Assembly (NCBI GenBank): GCA_021784495.1
Contig: JAJXSQ010000040.1
Coordinates: 1 to 11,944 of the forward strand
Length of the DNA stretch: 11,944 bases
Origin: Myxococcales bacterium
GTDB taxonomy: Bacteria > Myxococcota > Myxococcia > Myxococcales > Anaeromyxobacteraceae
Direction of reading: 5' to 3'
In this document: positions 5,970 through 11,944 of the stretch, in pieces
How positions within the stretch are numbered: the stretch's first letter is position 1
Layout of the letters: each line of letters begins with the position of its first letter
Notes under the pieces: model-generated
The model's database searches: none
The model's input: only the letters and a program-made list of their open reading frames with translations
What the model was told of the DNA's origin: nothing
Position numbers and translations under genes: made by a program

Positions 5970-8330
5970 ATGAAGAGTCAGACGAAGTTCCTGCTGTTCG
6001 CCGCGCTGTTCGCCGCGGCGTGCACCGGCTCGACCGGTCCGAAGGGTTCGACCGGCGCGACCGGCCTGACCGGCCCGACCGGTCCGATCGGCGCGACCGG
6101 CCCGACCGGCCCGTCCGTCATGGTCGCCGAGACCTGCGTCACCTGCCACCAGGCGGGCACGCCGCAGGACATCCAGGTCCTCCACCAGCAGGCGAGCCAG
6201 AGCACGCAGCCGAACGACGGCTCGCTCGCCCCGCTGTACACGGGCAGCATCACCAGCGTCACCATCCCGGCCGCAGCGACGACCGGCGGCGCCCCGACCG
6301 TCACCTTCACGGTCGCCGATCAGACCGGCGCGCCGGTCTCCGGCCTCACCGCCTTCAGCTTCGCGATCGCGCGGCAGGTCACCGCCCCGAGCCCGGCGAC
6401 GGCGAGCGCCAACCTGATCGTCTGGCACAGCTACATCGAGGCGACCCGGACCGGGAACGACGGGACCACCCCGGTGACGGTCGCCAACGCCGAGCGGACC
6501 AGCTCGAGCCACGCGGTGACCGAGACCTCCCCCGGCACCTACGCCTACACCTTCCAGACCGACCTCTCGACCCTCACCGGGGCGCAGGCCTACAACGCCC
6601 TCGCCACCACCCGCTTCGCGGTCCAGTCGAACGCGAGCCCCTCCCCGACCTCCGGCGTGTTCAACGCCGTGACCGATCTCGTCCCCGCTGGAGGCGTCCC
6701 GGCGGCTGACCCGGCCGGCGCGGTCGTGACCGCCGCCTGCGACAAGTGCCACGTCCAGCTCGGTCACCACGGCGGCCGCCGGATCGAGGTGAAGTACTGC
6801 GTGATGTGCCACAACCAGTTCACCGCCGACCCGGCCAACAACCCGAACTCGCTCAACTCGAACGAGCCGAACGATCCGGCGCCGAACCTCGACCTCGGGA
6901 CGCTCATCCACGGCATCCACGGCGGCGGCGACCTGCCGAGCGTCGCCAACAACGTCCAGTTCGTCCCCAACGGCACCAACTACACGACGGTCGCCTTCCC
7001 GCAGGACCTCGGCAACTGCACCTACTGCCACGACTCGTCGCTCGGTGCCTCGACCGCCTGGAAGACCAACCCGACGCAGGCCCGCTGCGCCGGATGCCAC
7101 GACACGACCAGCTTCGCCTCGACCGTCCCGGCAGGCCAGGTGGCCCACACCGGCGGCGCGATGGCCGACACGGCGTGCGCCGGCTGCCACGGGGCCGGCT
7201 CCGGCGCCGGCGCCGACATGGTCCACTACGTCGGCGTCCCGCAGCCCCAGTACGCCTTCAGCGTGGTCTCGGTCACCAACTCGGTGCCGGGCCAGTTCCC
7301 GGTGGTGACCGTCGCCGTCACCAACGTCGCCAGCGGCCAGAACGTGGATCCGACCCAGGATCCGGCCTGGAACGCCGGCAACTCCCGGCTGGCGATCGAC
7401 CTCGCCTGGAGCACGGTCGATTACTCGAACCCCGGCAGCGGCCAGAGCCCCGGCCAGCCGGTCTCGATCTCGGTGGTGAGCGGCAACAAGCTCTTCGCCG
7501 GCTCGGTCGTCAACTCCGACCGGAGCATCACCGTCACCTCCGCGGTCGCCATCCCCTCCACCGCGACCGGCTCCGGCGCGGTCGGCGTCGAGGGCCACCC
7601 GAACAACGTGAAGCCGTCGATGCCGAGCCCGATCCCCTCCTCCGGATACAGCGCCGCCCCGAACCCGGTCGGCGCCCCGGCCGCCGCGGTCAGCTACTAC
7701 CCGATCACCGACGCCACGGCCCAGCCGCGGCGCCACGTGGTCGACGTGCCGACCCGCTGTGACAACTGCCACGGGCAGCTCTCGCTCCACGGCGGGAACC
7801 GGACCGACAACGCGCAGCTCTGCGTCATGTGCCACAACACCGAGGCGACCGACATCAACCAGCGGCCGGCGGCCGGCGCCAGCGCCGCGATCGACGGCCT
7901 GGCCGAGCACACCATCGACTTCCCGGTGCTCGTCCACGGGATCCACGACTCCGGGAACACCCCCGGCTTCGTGATCTACGGCTACGGCGGGAACCCGACC
8001 GACTTCCGGATCGGCGGCTCCGCGGTCAACCCGGTGCCCTTCTTCCCGGCCCCGGTCACCCAGTGCTCGGTCTGCCACGTCGACTCCAGCAACGCCCCGG
8101 CGTTCCCGGCGCTCGACCCGACGATCGACGGCAGCGGCCTCCCGATCGTGAACGGCGTCACCACCTCGACCTCGGGGGCGCCGACCAGCCCGGCCGGCTT
8201 CCTGCGGACGACCCACACCACCGCGGTCTGCAGCGCCTGCCACGTCCAGCAGTACATGACCGACCACATGCAGCTCGACGGCGGGGGCCACTTCGGCCTC
8301 ACCCAGGCGCAGATCAACGCGCTCCAGTAG
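5970..8330 (+). CDS. OmcA/MtrC-type decaheme c-type cytochrome, surface lipoprotein
   Basis: It is a predicted outer-surface multihaem lipoprotein for electron transfer to extracellular acceptors such as metal oxides; the role is inferred from family. The signal peptide ends at the lipobox AAAC with C18. Ten collagen-like triplets follow (18-47). The ten CXXCH motifs start at C56, C257, C277, C350, C373, C403, C597, C618, C699 and C754. Between them lie beta-rich, Thr/Ser/Val-rich domains (about 80-245 and 420-580), as in MtrC. The haem domains are duplicated: CDKCH...CVMCH...LIHGIH (312-317) in the first and CDNCH...CVMCH...LVHGIH (654-659) in the second. The layout is 1+5+4, not the 5+5 of MtrC, because the second domain lacks a partner of C373 and an isolated haem sits at the N-terminus. 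The length of 786 residues is usual for the family. No porin or periplasmic decaheme gene is adjacent. A terminator follows. Confidence 0.93.
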   Translation: MKSQTKFLLFAALFAAACTGSTGPKGSTGATGLTGPTGPIGATGPTGPSVMVAETCVTCHQAGTPQDIQVLHQQASQSTQPNDGSLAPLYTGSITSVTIPAAATTGGAPTVTFTVADQTGAPVSGLTAFSFAIARQVTAPSPATASANLIVWHSYIEATRTGNDGTTPVTVANAERTSSSHAVTETSPGTYAYTFQTDLSTLTGAQAYNALATTRFAVQSNASPSPTSGVFNAVTDLVPAGGVPAADPAGAVVTAACDKCHVQLGHHGGRRIEVKYCVMCHNQFTADPANNPNSLNSNEPNDPAPNLDLGTLIHGIHGGGDLPSVANNVQFVPNGTNYTTVAFPQDLGNCTYCHDSSLGASTAWKTNPTQARCAGCHDTTSFASTVPAGQVAHTGGAMADTACAGCHGAGSGAGADMVHYVGVPQPQYAFSVVSVTNSVPGQFPVVTVAVTNVASGQNVDPTQDPAWNAGNSRLAIDLAWSTVDYSNPGSGQSPGQPVSISVVSGNKLFAGSVVNSDRSITVTSAVAIPSTATGSGAVGVEGHPNNVKPSMPSPIPSSGYSAAPNPVGAPAAAVSYYPITDATAQPRRHVVDVPTRCDNCHGQLSLHGGNRTDNAQLCVMCHNTEATDINQRPAAGASAAIDGLAEHTIDFPVLVHGIHDSGNTPGFVIYGYGGNPTDFRIGGSAVNPVPFFPAPVTQCSVCHVDSSNAPAFPALDPTIDGSGLPIVNGVTTSTSGAPTSPAGFLRTTHTTAVCSACHVQQYMTDHMQLDGGGHFGLTQAQINALQ
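6021..6110 (+). repeat. Collagen-like Gly-X-Y tract coded by 9-bp DNA repeats
   Basis: It encodes residues 18-47 as ten uninterrupted X-Y-Gly triplets (CTG STG PKG STG ATG, then LTG PTG PIG ATG PTG), Thr-rich in the Y position. At DNA level the GACCGGC-type 9-bp unit recurs, so copy number could change by slippage without breaking the frame. The tract begins at the lipidated cysteine and ends 9 residues before the first haem motif, like a stalk. Confidence 0.85.
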
Positions 8331-8355
8331 CCGTCACCGGATCGATCGCTGAACG

Positions 8356-8387
8356 GGGGCTCGCCGGTTCCGACCGGCGGGCCCCTT
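8356..8387 (+). terminator. Intrinsic terminator of the cytochrome gene
   Basis: GGGGCTCGCCGGT (8356-8368) pairs over 13 bp, with one G-U, with ACCGGCGGGCCCC (8373-8385) around a TCCG loop, 25 bp after the stop. Only TT-C-T follows, a weak U-tract, but the stem is very stable. The tetraloop-like UUCCGA top adds support. It may work in both directions between the convergent genes. Confidence 0.75.
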
Positions 8388-8408
8388 CTGCGTCCGGGCT
8401 CCGGGCGG

Positions 8409-8453
8409 CGCGGCGCCGGCGTCCCCGGCCGGGGATCGCGCCGCCGCCGGCGC
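8409..8453. terminator. Possible terminator-like GC hairpin downstream of yciO
   Basis: A perfect 14-bp palindrome TCCCCGGCCGGGGA (8422-8435) is flanked by further imperfectly pairing GCC/GGC tracts. Read on the minus strand it directly follows the yciO stop. It has no U-tract, so it may be only a stable 3'-end structure. Confidence 0.4.
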
Positions 8454-8454
8454 G

Positions 8455-9078
8455 CTAGGTCAGGAGGTCCGAGACGTCGCCCTTCCCGGCGCGCCGGACG
8501 ACCGGCTCCGGGCCGGAGAGGTCGATCACCGAGGAGGGCTCGCTCGGGCGGTAGCCGCCGTCGAGGATCAGGTCGAGCCCGTGGCCGAGCCGCTCCTTGA
8601 TGTCGCGGGCGTCGATCAGCACCTCGCCGTCGGGCGTCGCCGCCGAGGTCGAGATGATGGGGTGCCCGAGCCGGCGGACCAGGTCGAGCGCGATCGGGCT
8701 GTCCGGGATCCGGATCCCGACCGTCTTCTGCCGGCGGAGGACCAGCTCCGGCACGAGGCGCGTCGCCGGCAGGACGAAGGTGAACGGCCCCGGCACCTTG
8801 CGCCGGAGGACCCGGTAGGCGGCGTTGTCCACGATCGCGTAGCGGGCGATCTCCGCCAGGTCCTGGCAGATGAAGGAGAGCTCGTGATCGCGGGGGAGCT
8901 GCTTCAGCAGGTAGATCCGCTCGATCGCCCTCTTGTCGAAGAGGTCGCAGCCGAGGCCGTAGTAGGTGTCGGTCGGGAAGGCCACCAGGCCGCCGCCGGA
9001 GAGGGCGGTGACCGCGCGCTCGACGACGCGGGGCTGCGGGTGGGCCGGATCGAACTCCACGATGTGAGCGAGCGACAT
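8455..9078 (-). CDS. yciO: YrdC/Sua5-family protein, YciO subfamily (threonylcarbamoyl-AMP synthase-like)
   Basis: The YrdC fold makes threonylcarbamoyl-AMP from threonine, bicarbonate and ATP for tRNA t6A in TsaC/Sua5; the in vivo role of the YciO branch is less certain. Visible motifs are FPTDTYYGLGCDL at 34-46, KQLPRDHELSFICQDL at 59-74, PGPFTFVL at 96-103, STSAA at 143-147, and the C-terminal VIDLSG and RRAGKGDV. The N-terminal HPQPRVVERAV, the VDNAAYRVL segment (83-91) and the GDV ending resemble E. coli YciO more than TsaC. The length of 207 residues matches YciO; the C-terminal Sua5 domain is absent. The start is supported by AGGAGG (complement of 9084-9089) 5 nt upstream. It lies 17 bp after glnD and is probably co-transcribed with it. 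Confidence 0.88.
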   Translation of the reverse strand: MSLAHIVEFDPAHPQPRVVERAVTALSGGGLVAFPTDTYYGLGCDLFDKRAIERIYLLKQLPRDHELSFICQDLAEIARYAIVDNAAYRVLRRKVPGPFTFVLPATRLVPELVLRRQKTVGIRIPDSPIALDLVRRLGHPIISTSAATPDGEVLIDARDIKERLGHGLDLILDGGYRPSEPSSVIDLSGPEPVVRRAGKGDVSDLLT

Positions 9079-9083
9079 CCGCC

Positions 9084-9089
9084 CCTCCT
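9084..9089 (-). promoter_or_regulatory. Consensus Shine-Dalgarno of yciO
   Basis: AGGAGG on the minus strand, 5 nt before the ATG, lies inside the 17-bp glnD-yciO gap. It shows that yciO can start independently on the shared mRNA and fixes its start codon. Confidence 0.75.
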
Positions 9090-9095
9090 ACCAGA

Positions 9096-11879
9096 TCACC
9101 GCTCGCCGCGGGAGAGCGCGGCGCCGATCGCCTCCGCCACCCGCGCCGCCTCCGCGCCGCCGAGGCGGCCGCCGTCCCGGCCGCGGAGGTAGAACGCGTC
9201 GGCCGCCCGGTTCCCCTCGGTCGTGATCCGGGCGAGATCGACGGTGAGGCCGAGGTCGAAGAAGGTCCGGGCGAGCCGGTGGAGGAGCCCGACCCGGTCG
9301 GCGGTGAAGACGTCCACCACGCTGTGGGTCCGGGCGCTGTCCTGGTCGATCACCACCTTGGTCCGGACCGTCGGCAGCGGCCGGGCCGGGAGGCCGGAGG
9401 CGCGCAGCCGACGGGCCAGGAGGGCGTCGAGCGGCTCCAGCCCCTCCAGCACCCGGCGGAGATCGGCCCGCGCGCCCCTCCAGCGCGCCGGCTCGACCGG
9501 GCCGTCGTCCGGGCCGCGGACCTCGAAGACGTCGAGGGCCCGGCCCGAGAGCCAGCCGAGCGCCGGGTCGGCGGGGGTGGAGAAGACCTCCGCGTGCTGG
9601 ATGTCGATCCGGTGGGCGGCGAGCACCCCGGCGATGGTCGCCAGGAGCCCCGGCCGGTCGGTCGCCGCGACGTCCACCTCCGAGACGCCGAGGAGCGGGT
9701 GGTGGTGGATGATCGCCCCCACCGCCCGGCCGCGGCTCAGCCGGAGGAGCCGGTGGTGGCGCCGCGCCTGGGCCGGCGAGGCGGTGAGGAAGTAGCGGGC
9801 CGGCATCGCCCGGGCGAACCGGTCGAGCTCCTGCTCGGTCACCGCCCCGCCCGGGCCCTGGAGCGCCGCCAGCGTCTGGGCGCGGCCGGTGGCCTCCGCC
9901 GTCCCCGGCGCCGGGCGGCGCTCCCCGCGCGACAGGACGGCGCGCGTCTTCTGGTGGAGCTCGCGCAGGAGGCGGGCCTTCCACTCGGTCCAGGTCCGGG
10001 GGCCGACGGTGGCGATGTCGGCGTGGGTGAGCAGGGTCAGCTCCTCCAGCCGGTCGATGGTGCCGACCTCGTCGGCGAAGGCGTGGATCAGGTCCGGATC
10101 GGAGAGGTCCCGCCGCTGCGAGACGGCGGCCATCCGCAGGTGCTTGGCCACCAGCCACTCGATGTCGGCGGCGTCGGCCGGGTCGAGCCCCATCCGGACG
10201 CAGGCCTCGGCGGCGATGGCCGCGCCGCGCACCGAGTGGTCCTGCCCCGCCCCCTTGCCGATGTCGTGGAAGAGGGCCCCGAGGAGGAGCGGGAGCGGGC
10301 GCGCCATCCCTCGCATGAGGGCGCCGAGCGCCTCCTCCTCGACGTCGCCGCAGCGGAGCGCGAAGAGGCGACGGACCGCGAAGAGGGTGTGCACGTCCAC
10401 GGTGTACACGTGGTAGACGTCGATCTGCCGCCGCGCGGTGATCCGGGCGAACTCCGGCAGGACGCGCTGGAGCACCCCGAGCTCGTGCATCTGCAGGAGG
10501 AACCGGCCGCGGGTCCCCGGGCGGGTGAAGCAGGCGAGCAGCTCCTGGTTCATCTCCGGATCGCTCGCCGCGTCCGGAGGGAGCGCCTCGGCCGCCAGGG
10601 TCGCCTGATCGCGCGCGTAGGGGTAGAGCTCGAGCCCCTCCCGGTCAGCGGTGGCGAAGAGGCGCACCAGCGCCGCCGGCGTCCGGCGCAGGACGTCGGA
10701 GCCGGTGATCGAGAGCCGCCCGCGGAAGACCTTGAACTCTCCCCCCTCGATGATCCGGTCGGCGGCGCGCAGCGGCTGCCCCTGGAGGACGGGGATCGGC
10801 CTCTCGGCGCCGGTCATCGCCGCCGGCGGCGGCACCATCCGCCAGCCGGTGACCTTCCCCGGCTCGAGGCAGCGGTCGACGATCGCGTCGCAGGCGACGA
10901 GGACGGTCCGGGCGGCCAGGTAGTAGTGGCGCATGAACTGCTCGACCGCGCTCCCCTGCGCGTCCTCGCGGTAGCCGAGCGCCTCGGCGACCGCCGGCTG
11001 GAGATCGAAGGTGAGCTGGTCCTGCTTGCGCCCGGCGATGTAGTGGAGGGCGTTGCGAGCCCGCCAGATGAAGTCCCGCGCCCGCCGCATCTCGCGGATC
11101 TCGCGCTCCGGCAGGAGGGCCCGCGAGAGCAGGTCGGTGAGGCCGGCGACCTTGAAGCGGACCCGCGCGACCCAGAGCGCCGAGGAGAGATCGCGGAGCC
11201 CCCCCTCCGACTGCTTCAGGTTCGGCTCGAGGAGGTACACGGTGTCGCCGAACTTCTCGCGCCGCTCCTTCATCTCCGCGAGCTTGTCGCCGAGGAACCG
11301 GTCGACCTTCGCCTGGGAGAGGCCGTGGAGCTCCTCCCGCTCGAGCTCGCGGAAGAGCCCGCGGTCGCCGGCGAGCCAGCGCAGATCCAGGAGGGCGGTG
11401 CGGGCGGTGTGATCCTCCTGGGCGAGCTTGTCGCAGGCCTCGAGATCGCGGATCCCGTACCCGACCTCGAGCCGCAGGTCCCAGAGCGCGTAGAGGAGCC
11501 GCTCGCTGGCGAGCTTCGCGTACCGGTCCGGGCCGCCGGCGCCGTGGAGGACCAGCAGGTCGACGTCGCTGAAGGGCGCCAGCTCGCGCCGACCGTACCC
11601 GCCGAGCGCCACGATCGACACCGGCGAGGGGCGGTGCTCCCGCTCCGCGTCGGCGGCGGCGCGGACCCAGAGCGCCTCGACGATCCGGTCCATGGCGGCG
11701 CTCTGGAGCCGGACGACGGTCTGGCCGCTGGCGCCGGCGCGGTGGATCCGCTCGACCACCGCCCGCTGCGCGAGGAGGTCGTCCCGCGCCACTCCGGTGA
11801 GCGGCGGCAGCTCCCGGCGGAGGGACTCGAAGTCGTAGGGCGGCGGGGCGGGGAGCGCGGCGGGGGAGTCGGGGGCCAT
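9096..11879 (-). CDS. glnD: [Protein-PII] uridylyltransferase / uridylyl-removing enzyme
   Basis: It senses glutamine and adds or removes UMP on PII proteins, setting nitrogen assimilation. Numbering is from the ATG at 11879 (927 residues). The nucleotidyltransferase domain has GGYGRRELAPFSDVDLLVLH at 93-112, with metal ligands D105 and D107. The helical UTase linker follows (about 150-340). The HD domain, which performs deuridylylation, has HTLF (H497), LFHDIGKG (H538-D539), DHSVRGA (H548) and KHL (H580). Two ACT domains at about 735-790 (SEVDVAATDRPGLLATIAGVL) and 842-905 (HSVVDVFTADRVGLLHRLA) bind glutamine. All catalytic residues are present, so both activities are expected. An in-frame GTG at 11942 would add 21 non-conserved residues. 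The ATG is preferred because TATACT lies 9 nt upstream of it. No PII or glnA gene is in the window. Confidence 0.95.
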   Translation of the reverse strand: MAPDSPAALPAPPPYDFESLRRELPPLTGVARDDLLAQRAVVERIHRAGASGQTVVRLQSAAMDRIVEALWVRAAADAEREHRPSPVSIVALGGYGRRELAPFSDVDLLVLHGAGGPDRYAKLASERLLYALWDLRLEVGYGIRDLEACDKLAQEDHTARTALLDLRWLAGDRGLFRELEREELHGLSQAKVDRFLGDKLAEMKERREKFGDTVYLLEPNLKQSEGGLRDLSSALWVARVRFKVAGLTDLLSRALLPEREIREMRRARDFIWRARNALHYIAGRKQDQLTFDLQPAVAEALGYREDAQGSAVEQFMRHYYLAARTVLVACDAIVDRCLEPGKVTGWRMVPPPAAMTGAERPIPVLQGQPLRAADRIIEGGEFKVFRGRLSITGSDVLRRTPAALVRLFATADREGLELYPYARDQATLAAEALPPDAASDPEMNQELLACFTRPGTRGRFLLQMHELGVLQRVLPEFARITARRQIDVYHVYTVDVHTLFAVRRLFALRCGDVEEEALGALMRGMARPLPLLLGALFHDIGKGAGQDHSVRGAAIAAEACVRMGLDPADAADIEWLVAKHLRMAAVSQRRDLSDPDLIHAFADEVGTIDRLEELTLLTHADIATVGPRTWTEWKARLLRELHQKTRAVLSRGERRPAPGTAEATGRAQTLAALQGPGGAVTEQELDRFARAMPARYFLTASPAQARRHHRLLRLSRGRAVGAIIHHHPLLGVSEVDVAATDRPGLLATIAGVLAAHRIDIQHAEVFSTPADPALGWLSGRALDVFEVRGPDDGPVEPARWRGARADLRRVLEGLEPLDALLARRLRASGLPARPLPTVRTKVVIDQDSARTHSVVDVFTADRVGLLHRLARTFFDLGLTVDLARITTEGNRAADAFYLRGRDGGRLGGAEAARVAEAIGAALSRGER

Positions 11880-11888
11880 GAGCGGGGC

Positions 11889-11894
11889 AGTATA
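11889..11894 (-). promoter_or_regulatory. Candidate -10 element of glnD
   Basis: TATACT on the minus strand (5/6 to TATAAT), ending 9 nt before the glnD ATG. There is no clear -35 and no Shine-Dalgarno. The arrangement matches that at xerD (TATCCT, 9 nt, ATG) and suggests a leaderless transcript. Bases 11895-11944 hold no other recognisable feature. Confidence 0.45.
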
Positions 11895-11944
11895 TCGTCC
11901 CGCCCGAGGCCTGCGCCCGACCGCCCCGGCGCGCGGGATCACCG

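Noticed and set aside
5955..8291. 778-codon minus-strand open frame over the cytochrome
   Set aside because: Val/Gly/Arg/Asp/Ala low-complexity product antisense to a gene with ten CXXCH motifs; a composition artefact.
1..11944. CRISPR array, insertion sequence, prophage, tRNA or rRNA
   Set aside because: No spaced direct repeats, transposase, terminal inverted repeats, tRNA cloverleaf or rRNA sequence recognised. XerD is a full housekeeping recombinase, not an element integrase, on motif and context.

Overview
The window is about 12 kb of very GC-rich, tightly packed chromosomal DNA. It looks like a metal-respiring member of the Myxococcota, in the manner of Anaeromyxobacter. The evidence is the strong G/C third-position bias, the housekeeping gene content and an OmcA/MtrC-type decaheme outer-surface cytochrome. 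The organism call is inference; no rRNA or other phylogenetic marker was compared.

Left arm (1-5488, minus strand): six co-directional genes read xerD, site-2 protease (M50), trpS, scpA, scpB, rluB. They probably form one operon. scpA/scpB and scpB/rluB overlap by ATGA, and the other gaps are 9, 24 and about 45 bp. XerD (dimer resolution recombinase) and ScpA/ScpB (condensin subunits) both act in chromosome segregation. TrpS carries a cysteine pattern that predicts a [4Fe-4S] cluster. rluB runs off the left edge inside a disordered basic tail.

Middle (5489-5969): a 481-bp divergent intergenic region with an AT-rich island (about half G+C at 5641-5760). It holds several inverted and direct repeats built on GTCAC/TGCGTC and GACG/CGTC. 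It is the main candidate control region in the window.

Cytochrome (5970-8330, plus strand): a 786-residue lipoprotein with ten CXXCH haem motifs, a collagen-like Gly-X-Y stalk starting at the lipidated cysteine, and an unusual 1+5+4 haem layout. It is followed by a strong intrinsic terminator.

Right arm (8455-11944, minus strand): glnD (PII uridylyltransferase, nitrogen sensing) followed after 17 bp by a YciO-type YrdC/Sua5-family gene. glnD and xerD both show a -10-like hexamer exactly 9 nt before ATG and no Shine-Dalgarno sequence, so both may give leaderless mRNAs.

I found no tRNA, rRNA, CRISPR array, insertion sequence, prophage or defence system. The most novel material is the cytochrome architecture and its upstream intergenic region.
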